A stretch of DNA of 64,000 nucleotides from Dactylis glomerata (taxonomy: Eukaryota > Streptophyta > Magnoliopsida > Poales > Poaceae). This document shows positions 10,728 through 21,639 of this stretch, piece by piece. The notes beneath the pieces were generated by a model. The model ran no database searches, was not told where the DNA came from, and saw nothing but the letters and a program-made list of their open reading frames with translations. Position numbers and translations under genes: made by a program. How positions within the stretch are numbered: the first letter of the stretch is position 1; each line of letters opens with the position of its first letter. The DNA lies in assembly GCA_007115705.1 (NCBI GenBank), contig QXEO01000819.1:495445-559444 (forward strand). The letters run 5' to 3'.

Positions 10728-13700
10728 TCATCGGGCAGGCTGCAAGGTACTCTCCAAGTGTACTCGAAGGCTAGCTCCACCTTGAGGATAGCTCAGCGAC
10801 ATAAAACTATAATTAAGTCTTGGCTTCCACTTGCGTATCCATCCAAGAGCAAAATTGGCACCTGCCACTAAGTTTAGCTCTATCAATCGATGCATTCGCT
10901 GGCTGGATCTAAAAGTATCAAGAAGCAGTGGGAAAGTTGTAGGCAGAGGATTGCGAGGAAGCATAACAGAGTGCATAGTTACAAGAGCTCTTCTACAGCC
11001 ATCAACTGCCTCGCCAATGTGCTGGGCGCGGTCCTGAAGCAACACAATAGCACTCCGGCGTCGAGGATCAGACCACAAAGTTTCAACACCGGTGGACATT
11101 CTTTCTAGAGCCGCATTTCGCTCGGTAACCCGATGATCTTCAGCAGCGAAATCCAAACAAGAGCCTATGATAGCAAACGATATCACAAAAAAAGAAGAGG
11201 ATTAAAAGGAAAAGAAAGAGGAGTCGCAAGGAACATTACATCGCAGCATCTCGCAGGCAGATTCGATAATACCAATGACAAAAGAGTCGCACTCTTCATG
11301 ATGAACAATCTTCGCCATCAGACTAGATACCTTATCGTCAAGAATAGATACCTGCTTCATCAAACAAGAAGTTTTGCTAGCTTTATCAAAAGCCATCTGA
11401 GCTTGGCGTTTGGCTAAAGTCAAGCGAGCCTCAAGATCAGAAATCCTCGAAGAATACTCTGCGCAATGACTACATCGACTAGGAGGCGACAAAATCGTCG
11501 AGCCGAACGTGCGGGCAGAGGAAGGAGCAGGCCCGCAAGTCAAAGGATCATTGATGTGCATCGACTGAAAGTCAAAAGAAAAGAAAGGAGAAACATTTCA
11601 GAGAGACAGCACAAGACTTCATAAGAAGGAAACATATTTACATAAGTGCAAACCCTTTGACTAAGGTTCTCGGGTTGCACGCGACTAAAAGTTTTTACAT
11701 TCAAAAGGAGAAATTGAAAGCTACATAGAAGCCGAGTCTACGCCACCTCAGCATTTTGCTCTGTGGCAGAAGAAGGCATGACAAATTTCTCACCAACAGT
11801 TGATGGAGGCGCAGGATCCTCCGCCGCTAGAGGTGGCGCAGTAGATGTCGCGGAGGCTGCCGAAGGAGAAATAGTCGCGACCAGTGCAGGCGCCAACTTC
11901 TTCGCCTTCTCAAAGAAAGCCTTCATCTCATCACGGGTGCGGCCATGGGGGGAGCTCACTTTCTCCCAGTCGAAGTCCGCACCGTGTGCATAAGAAAGTG
12001 CAATAGCACCCTCAGCACCACGCTTTAGAGAAAGCCCTTTTAGCTGGAGGGTGGGGTCTTCAGTTGTATCAAAGGCCTTGGCAAGTTTCTCCAACTTGTT
12101 CTTCGGAACCTCTGCCTTTTTCTTCAGCCACACCCCAACGAACAGCCGTGACAGAATGCGGCTAACCAACTCAAAAGTCTCCTGGATAGATATCCATTTT
12201 GCCTCGAGTAGGTTAACCGTGGTCATCAGATGATCATCGCCCGGTTGCAGGGACGACGAGGATACCCCGGTAAACCCTGCACAACAAAAGAAGACAGAGG
12301 AGAAAAGGAAAGAAAAGCATCAGCAAGTGCAAACAATGCAACAGGAGTGGAAATAGAAGACAAGGCGAAGTCTCTACCTTCTGCAGCAGCAGACATTGTG
12401 CGAAGACGCTCTGCCACGGCTTGCTCTCGCTGAGCATGCTCATTGTTGGCATCGGCTAAAGCTTTTTCGGCTTTCTTCGCCTTACCAAGTGCAGATTTTT
12501 GCGCCTTCTCAGCACTTGCTTTAGCAGCAGCCGCAACATCATAAGCCTTTTGTGAAGCACTAAGCTTGGCTTCCAGCGATGCAATTCGAGCGTTGGCTGT
12601 TGCTAGAGTAGCTATAGAAGAAGAAGAAAGGAAGTCAAGTAAACAACAAAGGATAAGCATAGAAGAAAAGTAATGACTGGATGTCAAGTATACCTTCGGA
12701 AGCTTTCGCAACCTTTAGGTACTCAGCACATTCAGTGCCCAAGGCAACGAATCTCTTCAATAATCCCTGGGAAAAAGGGCGTGTAAGAACATAAGAGAAT
12801 ACAAAGAGAGCAAGTCAAACAGAAGTTACTTACATCAGCGGGAGAAATTGTCGATGCATGAGCCTCAAGAGAAACTTCAGTTTCTTTTGACTTCTTCAAG
12901 CATTTGAGGTTTCGAGTCACAGGAATCTTCTTGATAGAAGCCCTGGTAACCCTTGGCGCAACTTCTTGCTCGGTAGGCTCATCAGCAGTCGCAGGTGAAG
13001 TCGAAGGAGCAGCTGTAGCATCTTTTGGAGGCTCCTCGTCATCTCTACAAAAAGAAAACAAGTTCTGTATAACATGACAGAAACAAGGCAAGAGCGGTGC
13101 AATTGAAGAACTCGAATAAAGCACTTACGATGCTAGGAGGTCGAAGTATTCCATATCTCCTGCAAGAACATAGGCCTTATCAGCCGCTGCAAAACTCGAA
13201 GAAGCAAATTCATCGACACGCTTCCTCTTCTTGTCGACACCAGTATCTTCAGTGAGCACAGGAGGAGGCGATGTCGACGAACTAGTGTCTTCTTCAGATT
13301 CTTCGGCATCATCTCCGTCCTGATTTTCTTCAGCCTCGGGGGCTTCAGATACAGAAGAGGCCAGATCAGCCGGAAGAGGCCCTTCCTCTGGAAGAGGAGG
13401 GCGCGAAACAAGGAATTGGTGCCCCTGTGCATAAACAAGTCAGCAGAGTACAAAGGCAAAGAAAAACACAAATCGAAGTAAACAAAATTTGACAATAAGT
13501 GAACAAAAAGCAAGCAGATACATACCTCAGGTAGAGGGTGCACGGAGTCAAAGTAACCAGTGGTCAAATCAGCAACCGCATGTTCCTTAGTGAGCTTGGT
13601 GAGGCTCCTGACTCGCTTGTCGACATCCTTTTTCTCTATCAAATCTTCAGAGAAGCGAGCAGGATCCTCCAAGCCAGAATAGCTCCAAAGCTTGGTTAGG

Positions 13701-14452
13701 CGGTGCTGCAGGGGTTGAACTTGACGTTGCACAAAGAATGCCATGAGTTGAATGCCCGACAAAGCGCCTCCTTTGCCTCCTTTCAGAGCTTGAATGCGAG
13801 ATAGAAGAGGAAGAACTTGTTCTATTTCCGCATCTGAGGGAAGCGCATCCCACGACGCCAATTTCTTCACTTACTGGGAGGCATCGAAAGGGGCTAGACC
13901 ATATTGGTCTTCAGGAGAAGCTTTGCGATCTTGGATGTAGAACCATTTGGTTCTCCACCCCTGGACAAACGCGGCAAAAGAAAATTCAAGGTACTGCGCC
14001 TCAGGGCACAACGAGATTACGGCTCCGCCCAATTCAGGTTTTCTGGACAGAGCAACATTGGGGCAAAGCCGAAAAATCAACCTCCAGAGAAGAAAGTGGG
14101 GCTCAATGCCCAAGAATGACTCACAGAGAGTCACGAAACAGGCAATGTGAAGGATGGAGTTAGGTGTGAGCTGGTGAAGCTGCACACCGTAAACAAAGAG
14201 AAGCCCACGAAGAAACTCATGAGCAGGGAGAGAAAAGCCGTGGAGAAGGAGAGCAAGGAACATTACCCAAAAGCCGCTCGGGGGCTGCGGGATCCGCTCA
14301 GTACTGGGGAACTTGATTGAATCAGAGCTGGAGATGAGGCCATCTGTCCTGGCCTTCTCTAACTCCTTCTTCGTGATGGCAGAGCGCACCCAGCTGGTGG
14401 CAGAAGATGTCTTGGCCATGGTTTTCTTGGTGGCTAGGTGCTTCACGCGCAT
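10728..14452 (-). CDS. Antisense spliced gene in element C (gypsy-type 'Transposase_28'-like extra ORF)
   Basis: Minus-strand gene with canonical GT-AG introns that keep the frame throughout. Exons: 14452-13526, 13424-13129, 13044-12834, 12766-12694, 12611-12378, 12276-11747, 11564-11240 and 11164-10728. This gives about 1010 codons. The sixth intron uses a weak donor (GTGGCG); if unused, the protein ends at TAG 11740-11738 (about 759 aa). The first exon resembles the plant 'putative gypsy type transposon' family (IPQPPSGFWVMFLALLLHGF, then a hydrophobic LPAHEFLRGLLFVYG segment). Later exons are acidic and then alanine-rich coiled coil (KASAEKAQKSALGKAKKAEK). One in-frame TAA at 13873-13871 interrupts exon 1, probably a GAA to TAA change. 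Function unknown; family assignment is by recognition, not search. Confidence 0.72.
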
Positions 14453-14561
14453 CTAACGCGACGCGCTCGGGGGCTATGCACGAATGGAGGAGGAAGACAA
14501 GATCGGCAATGGAGGCGGCAGAGAGAAAGAGCTGGTAAACAGTAAAATCCCCCACTATCCT

Positions 14562-14571
14562 CTTTATATAC
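14562..14571 (-). promoter_or_regulatory. TATA box of the antisense gene
   Basis: Minus strand GGTATATAAAGA, about 110 bp upstream of the ATG at 14452. It is positioned correctly for a dedicated promoter inside the element, independent of the LTRs. Confidence 0.55.
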
Positions 14572-14630
14572 CTTCTCAGAGAAGGATCATGGGCTGAGAC
14601 GTGGCGCAAAGAGCGGAAACGGCAGCCCAC

Positions 14631-15607
14631 TAACGGTCAAAAATTGCGAAAATTACAGTGCTACCCATAAAACGGTTCGCACTCATACAGAATGACGTAC
14701 TCATTGATGTCATAAAGAAGATGATATAAGAAAGGGCAAAACTAAGAAGGATGGCGCCGACAAGTGCAAAATCTATAGACAAGACTATACACGAAGGACT
14801 TTCAATTATAGCCTTGGGGGCTACTACTTTCAAGAATGTTGAATGAAACTTCTAACTGGAGTGGTGGACGCGTATTTGACGACAGGTTATCATTAAAGTA
14901 TTTCGAGTTGAAGTATGATGGACTACATTATATTTGAGCCTATACTCGAAAAAGTATTTTTCGACTATAGCCTCGGGGGCTACTCCCATCGGGAACGCTG
15001 AGCGTGCACCCAACGATATTTCTTGGCAAGCATTAGAACATGTGAAGTGGAGGAGTGTTACTCCCATCGGGAGCGAGTTTTCATGGTTGTATAAACCCGA
15101 ATATTTTCAGTCAAACTTTGACTGCGACATGAGATTCTCGAGTTGCGTTATCGCAACGAAACTCGAATGCCGTGATTTATCACGAAGGTAATACCCCGGG
15201 ATCCTTCCTGTGTGGCCTGGTATATGCACATGGATGCGCTCTGCTGGTATGTATCCGTGTCTACGACGCGAAGAAAATCCTGGTGGACGCACGGGGTACC
15301 CTGAGAATCACTGGGATTCATTCTTTGTAAGTCCTAAATGCAGCAAAAGAGTGGGTTTGACCGGTATCCCGAATTCAAATCCAAGGGGATTGAATTTGAA
15401 GTAGGTGACAAGTATTTGTTTCGGCAGTTAACTGACCTCTTGATCTGTCAGAGTTGTCAGGCTTGTTCATCAAAACCCCTTGCGAAAAATTATCATGAAA
15501 ATAAGTCGAAAGACCAAGTCAAAGATTTGAAGATATGAAGAAGTCGAAGATTTAAAGATTAGAGATTCAACCCGAATCTGCAATTCTGGGAGAATCTCAG
15601 GGGCTAC
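14631..15607. other. Non-coding 3' region of element C with GGGGGCTACT repeats
   Basis: No credible gene. Holds repeated copies of a TATAGCCTYGGGGGCTACT block (about 14808-14825 and 14966-14985), a shorter CTCCCATCGGGA repeat (about 14982 and 15061), and a last CTCAGGGGCTAC at 15596-15607 directly against the 3' LTR, where it may act as the polypurine tract. Confidence 0.5.
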
Positions 15608-15942
15608 TGACAAGGGTATAGCTAATAGAGCCCGTTAGTTGAGTACCCCTGAGGCCCATTAAGCTAGGCCCAATTGTAATGATAGTCGAGATACGAGTTC
15701 TTACCGTATGTCGATATTATAATCTGTATCGAACCCTACCCGATCCTCGAGACCTGGCCACCTATATATAGGGGCCAGGAGGGGGCGGTGTAGGCCAGAT
15801 TGAAAGCAAGCCAGGTTGAACACCCAAGTTTACTTTCGATACATACTTATTTCGACTAACTTTACCTTCGAGTTCATCCGACGCCCTCTTCCCCCGATCC
15901 TAATTCCTTCATCTAGGATATTTGTTGAGTTAACCCTCGTCA
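15608..15942 (+). repeat. 3' LTR of element C
   Basis: 335 bp, TGACAAGGG...CTCGTCA, followed by the CTCAC duplication at 15943-15947. Confidence 0.92.
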
Positions 15943-18715
15943 CTCACCATCAGCACTCTTTGTAGGTATGGCTTCTACCCACTTGGTAACATAATCAACA
16001 ACAACAAGTATATGAGTATAACCTTTTGAAGGAGGAAAATGACCCATAAAGTCAAATCCCCAACAATCAAATGGTTCAATAACAAGAGTATAATTCATAG
16101 GCATTTCATTACGTCTAGAAATATTACCAACTCTTTGACATTCATTGCAAGATAAAACATACCTTCTAGCATCTTTAAAAAGGGTTGGCCAATAAAAACC
16201 TGATTGTAGAACCTTTTGTGCAGTTCTATATCCAGCATGATGTCCTCCATAAGCACTTCCATGGCATTTTCTCAATATTTCTTGTTGCTCATATTCTGGT
16301 ACACATCTTCACATGATACCATCAACTCCTTCTAAATATAAGTGTGGGTCATCCCAAAAGTAATGCCTCAAATCATAAAAGAATTTTCTTCTTTTCTGAG
16401 CTGTAAAGGTTGGAGGCAAATACTTGGAAACAATAAAGTTAGCATAATCAGCATACCAAGGAAGGTCTCGCGAAGTTACATTTATCGAAACCAACTGTTC
16501 ATTTGGAAAACTATCATTAACAGGAATAGGATCAAAAGAAATGTTTTCCAATCTAGACAAATTGTCAGCAACAGGATTTTTAGCACCTTTCATATCTACA
16601 ATATGCAAATCAAACTCTTGTAAAAGCAACACCCATCTAATAAGCCTAGGCTTAGCATCCTTCTTAGACATAAGATATCTAATAGCAACGTGATCAGTAT
16701 GGATAGTAACTTTAGAATCAACAATGTAAGGTCTAAACTTATCACATGCAAAAACAACAGCAAGAAACTCTTTCTCAGTAGTAGCATAATTCTTCTGAGC
16801 AGCATCAAGAGTCTTACTAGCATAATGAATAACATTCAACTTATTATCTACACGCTGTCCAAGGACAGCACCAACAGCAAAATCACTAGCATCACACATG
16901 ATTTCAAAGGGTAAATTCCAATCAGGTGGTTGAACAATAGGAGCAGTAGTTAAAGCCTTCTTAAGAGTTTCAAAAGCTTCCTTACAATCATCATCAAAAA
17001 CAAATGGTACATCTTTTTGAAGAAGATTAGTAAGAGGCTTTGAAATCTTAGAGAAATCTTTAATAAACCTCCTATAAAAACCAACATGACCAAGAATACT
17101 ACGAATACCTTTAACATCCCTGGGATAGGGCATTTTCTCAATTGCTTCAACCTTTGCTCTGTCAACTTTGATACCTCTTTTGGAGATTTTATGTCCAAGA
17201 ACAATTCCTTCATTCACCATAAAGTGGTATTTCTCCCAATTTAGAACAAGATTAGTTTCTTCACACCTCTGCAAAACTTTATCAAGATTGTGCAAACAAT
17301 TATCAACAGAAGTTCCATAGATGGAAAAATCATCCATGAAAACCTCCACAATTTCTTCACAAAACCCATGAAAAATAGCAGACATGCATCTTTGAAAAGT
17401 AACAGGAGCATTGCACAAACCAAACGGCATACGTCTATAAGCATAAGTTCCATAAGGACAAGTAAAAGTGGGTTTCTCTTGATCTTGCTTTTTAACAGCA
17501 ATCTGAGAGAAACCGGAATAACCATCAAGAAAACAAAAAAGAGTCTTCTTAGATAACCTCTCTAGCATTTGATCTATAAACGGTAAAGGATAATGATCTT
17601 TCTTGGTAACTTTGTTTACCTTTCTAAAATCAATGCACATTCTATAACTAACTACTATCCTTTGAGGAATAAGCTCATTATTCTCATTAGGCACAACAGT
17701 CATACCTCCTTTCTTAGGAACACAATGAACAGGACTAACTCATCTACTATCAGCAATAGGATAAATAATACCAGCATCAAGGAGCTTCAATACCTCATTT
17801 CTTACCACTTCCTTCATCTTGGGAATTAAGCGGCGTTGATGATCAACTACTGGCTTTGCATCTTCTTCCATGTTAATAGCATGCTGACATATAGAAGGAG
17901 AAATCCCTTTTAAATCATCAAGAATATAGCCCATAGCTCCTCGGTGTTTCCTCAATACTTCCAATAACCTTTCTTCTTCCTTTCCTGAAAGTTTAGAACT
18001 AATAATAACAGGATATATTTTCTTATCATCTATATAAGCATACTTAAGATCATCAGGTAAAGGTTTTAATTCAAAAACAGGATCTTCCTTAGGTGGCAAA
18101 GTGGTACCAAGATCCTCCACAGGTAAATTGTGCTTAATCAACAGTGGTTGACGAAGAAAAATATCGTCAATCTCTTCTCTTTCCTTCCTGAAGACTTCAC
18201 TTTCATGGTCCTCCATGAATTGCTGCAAAGCATTATTCAGAGCAAGAGCAATAGAGGCAAGCTGCTCAACTCGAAAATTTTCATTAGGCATTTCATTTTC
18301 ATAAGAAGTCTTAGCAAACTTAGAAAAATTAAACTCATAAGATTCTCCATTAAACTTAGTAAAAAAATTCTCCTTCTTACAGTCTATCACAGCACTACAA
18401 GTATTCAAAAAGGGTCTATCGAAAATAATAGGACAAGTTTTACTAGCTTCCGTACCAAGTACTAGAAAATCAGTAGGATATTTGGTCTTACCGCATAAAA
18501 CTTCCACATCATGAACAATACCAAGTGGCCAGACAGTCTCTCTGTTAGCAAGCTGAATAACCACATCAATATCCTCAAGTTCACACGGGCCAATCTCATG
18601 CATAATTTCTCTGTAAAGCTCTAGAGGAATAGCACTTGAACTTGCACCAATGTCACATAAACCATAATAGCAATGATCGCCAATCCCGACAGAGATAACA
18701 GGAACATTTGTTAGT
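15943..18715 (-). pseudogene. pol of element B: protease, RT, RNase H and integrase N-terminal half
   Basis: Protease with active site CDIGASSSAIP (about 18650-18620). Then a linker and RT with the FMDDF catalytic motif (about 17340), RNase H starting at CDASDFAVGAVLG, and the integrase zinc region and first catalytic Asp (WGFDFMGHFPPS; VVVDYVTKWVEAI). All are in one frame except for two nonsense codons: TGA at 17742-17740 (where family members have Trp, in the SRWVSPVHCVPKK region) and TGA at 16311-16309 (probably CGA to TGA). The second protease motif reads IIFDRPFL instead of the usual ILGRPFL. The integrase continues at 6895. Typical Athila-lineage order; not functional. Confidence 0.9.
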
Positions 18716-18717
18716 AG

Positions 18718-19809
18718 CATCTTCACAAAAGATAATATGTTCATCCCCTACATCTTTAGTAACAAGGTCCTTCACTATAGCCACATGAGACTTAATAGTA
18801 ATTTGCTCATCAGGTTCTACAGCTTTCTTAGTACTTTTATTAGACACACTTACCAAAGTAGAATACTCCTTTACCTTAGCAGGGAAAGGCGTCTTCTCGA
18901 AATAAGGTTCAGGCAAAATGCTATCAACAGTACAAACTTCAGTAGCCGTAGCAGGAATATGACTAATAGAATCTTTATAAGGCGCATGATATTTGTTCCA
19001 ATCTTTCTTCGGAACATCAAGATAAGAGGCAAAAGCCTTAAAACAGTTAGCAAGTATCTGAGAATCAAGAACATAAGCAGTGCTAACATTGTGAAAGTCA
19101 TCGATTCCCATAAAAGTTTTAATGCACTCATAATCATAATTTATACCTGACCTCCTACCTTTGTCATTCTCCCATCCTTCAGCATTTTCTTGAATACGGT
19201 CAAGAAGATCCCATTTAGCTTCTCCTTTCATATGAGTAAATGATCCAAAACAGGAAGCATCCAAATAATCCTTGTCATGAAGAGCAAGCCTCGCATAAAA
19301 GTTATCAATAACAATATTACTGGGGAGCTCATGAATGGGACATTTGAGCATTAGTAACTTCAATCTCCCCCACGCTTGGGCAATACTCTCTCCATCATGA
19401 AGCCAAAAGTTATATATTCGATTACGATCTTTATGAATTTCACTTGTAGGAAAAAACTTGGAATAAAAGAGAGGTACAATTTCCTCCCATGCAATAGATG
19501 GACCATCTTTATGCAGCCGATACCACTCCTCAGCTCTGCCTTTCAGTGATAAAGAGAATAGCTTCCTCTTACTTTGCTTGATGAAATACCTCCACACTTG
19601 AACAACTCGCATAATTCATGTATAAAGAGTAAGTGATCACCCGGATGGACAGTTTCATCTCCTGAATAACAGTTATCCATAACACGTTCAACAATTTTCA
19701 TAGGTATTTTAAAAGGATCTAATTGAGCAGGTGGTGGTTGTGGTTCATCCACATGTGCAGCAGTGGTAGTAGTGTTCCTAAATAGGAACCCAAATGGAGA
19801 ACTCTCCAT
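18718..19809 (-). pseudogene. gag of element B
   Basis: Begins at ATG 19809, about 90 bp inside the primer site. Contains the Athila-type gag core: HPGDHLLFIHELCELF, then LFSLSLKGRAEEWYRL and AQAWGRLKLLMLKCPIHEL. Frameshifts lie near 19570 and near 18718, just before the protease. Clearly homologous to the gags at 33216 and 38515 on the right side of the window. No CCHC zinc knuckle is seen in this copy. Confidence 0.82.
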
Positions 19810-19900
19810 AGCAAAATAAAATAAAAATAAAAGACAAAAATAAAAACAATACTCACAGCGATGGTTACCTTTACCAATTCCACTCTTCAATAGCGCTTCA

Positions 19901-19919
19901 CTCCCCGGCAATGGCGCCA
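19901..19919 (-). other. tRNA-Asp primer-binding site of element B
   Basis: Minus strand TGGCGCCATTGCCGGGGAG, 11 bases from the 5' LTR. It is complementary to the 3' end of plant tRNA-Asp (GTC) with one mismatch (family form TGGCGCCGTTGCCGGGGA). Confidence 0.8.
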
Positions 19920-19930
19920 GAAAATAGTCT

Positions 19931-21446
19931 TGATGACCCACAAGTATAGGGGGTGTATCGTAATAATCTTGATAAATAAGAGTGTCGAACCCAACGAGGA
20001 GCAGAAGGTGTTGACAAGTGGTTTTGATCAAGGATTCACTGTAAATACTAGCAAACGGATTTTCAGGGGTATTTGGTAATGCAAATAAATAAAGTGCAAG
20101 TAAATAAAAGACAATAATAATAATTGATGCAAGTGGCCCAATCCTTTCTAGAGCAAAGGACAAGCCAGTTGTGTAACTTATGATAACCAAACGTTCTCGA
20201 GGACACACGGGAGTTTCTGTCAAGTGGTTTCGCTTCATGCCACTAAATAATCTTTATTAGTTTGATAAGTGTTATGGGGGTGAACCTGTGCTAGCGCACT
20301 ACCCTTACTAGGATAAATACACACTTGTGATTATACCCCTTGCAAGCATCTGCAACTATAAGAAAGTAATTAAGATAAATTTAACCACAGCCTTAAACTC
20401 TAAGATCCTACGCTCCCTGGTGCAATGGTTTCCCAATGGAGGTTTAGATTTCTGTCACTCCAGCAACCCCACAATTGGTAGCCAAATACACAATGCATCT
20501 CACTGGGCCCATAAATGGTGAAGTATCATGTAGTCGACGTTCACATGACACCACTAGTGAAATTGTACCACAACAAATAAATATCAAACCATTAAATATT
20601 ACTCAACATAATTCCACTACTAACGACTTGACTTCTCCCATGTCCTAAAAAACTAAATGAACTACTCACAAGACATCATATGGATCATGATCAGAGGTGA
20701 AATAATGGTAAATAACAATCTGAAGATAAACCTTAATTCAACGGTTCCACTCAATAGTATCAACCACAAGAGTAATCAACACCGGGAAAGTTTCCCCTAA
20801 GAATTTGACAAGATTCAACTCAAGATGTTACAGTGGGATGGTGTGTTGATGGTGGTGATGAAGGTGCTGGTGATAAGGATGATGGTGATGATGATCCCGA
20901 TGAAGTCCAGTGCGATGATGATGACGATGGCGATGATCTCCCCTCTCCGGGAAGGAATTTCCCCGATAGATTTCTGCCTGCGGGAGAGCTTTTCACTCTC
21001 TGGTGTTTTCCACCCTGCGGAGGCGGCGGTGTCTATCTCTGAGCCCCCCTTGACTTAGGTTTTCGGGGATGATGAAATACGCGAAGGGGCGATGGCAGTA
21101 GTGGGCCAGGGTGCCCTAACCATAGGGCGGTGCGGCCAGGGGCTGGGCTGCGGCCCCTGGTGGTGAGGCTGCCCTGTGGCCCCTCTCGCCTCCTCCTTCT
21201 GGCTTCTTCAGTCTTCTGGCAAAATATAATTTCCTAGTATTTTTCTGGAATTTCCTGATCTTCCGAAATATGGTGTCTTGACGGTCCTTTTTCCAGCAGA
21301 ATCCTGACTCCGGCAGCAAATCCTCCAATGATCATCAAACATGTAAAAACAGAGGAAACAACATAAGTATCATCTGTAAATGTGAAATATATCAATGAAT
21401 AACAGTAAATTATGATACAAAATAGTGATGCAAAACGGTCGTATCA
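19931..21446 (-). repeat. 5' LTR of element B
   Basis: 1516 bp partner of 2170-3686, ending CGTATCA on the plus strand and followed by the GTGTG duplication. The plus-strand open frames here mirror those of the other copy and are not genes. Confidence 0.9.
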
Positions 21447-21639
21447 GTGTGTTGGGGACACAAGAGACTTCTTGTATCGTAATTGCAGGGTTGTTTGAGA
21501 GGGATAGCTTTGACCTCCTCCTCCCTAAGTTCGATAAACCTTGGTTGATCCACTTAAGGGAAACTTGCTGCTGTTCTACAAACCTCTGCACTTGGAGGCC
21601 CAACACTGTCTACAAGAGCAGACGCGTGCGTAGACATCA
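21447..21639 (+). repeat. Solo LTR (type 1), right part
   Basis: Continues the LTR broken at 2169: GTGTGTTGGGGACACAAGAG... to GTGCGTAGACATCA. Followed by CAGAT (21640-21644), the target duplication within the chromodomain. Combined LTR length is about 1.42 kb, in line with complete copies. Confidence 0.88.

Larger units (their letters stand above)
6901..15942 (+). mobile_element. Tat-like non-autonomous gypsy element C with an antisense gene
   Basis: Two 335-bp LTRs (6901-7235 and 15608-15942) flanked by a perfect CTCAC duplication (6896-6900 and 15943-15947). Internal order on the plus strand: primer-site-like sequence, gag (two nonsense codons), protease, then no RT, RNase H or integrase. 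The 3' half instead holds a spliced gene on the minus strand (14452-10728). Antisense extra genes in the 3' half are a documented property of Tat-lineage elements such as Grande and Retand. By eye the two LTRs differ at about 10 of 335 positions, nearly all transitions. It must have relied on proteins from another element. Confidence 0.88.
2170..21446 (-). mobile_element. Athila-like Ty3/gypsy element B (minus strand), potentially autonomous type, decayed
   Basis: Complete element read on the minus strand: 5' LTR 19931-21446, tRNA-Asp primer site, gag, pol (protease, RT, RNase H, integrase), a small downstream reading frame, a long 3' non-coding region, polypurine tract and 3' LTR 2170-3686. 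The TSD is GTATG at 2165-2169 and GTGTG at 21447-21451. Intact LTR copies elsewhere read GGGTGTGTT at this point, so the left copy has mutated. Element C (6901-15942) sits inside the integrase. Gag and pol contain two frameshifts and two nonsense codons, so B cannot now supply proteins. It is the only element in the right or left nest with a full Athila-type pol. Confidence 0.92.
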
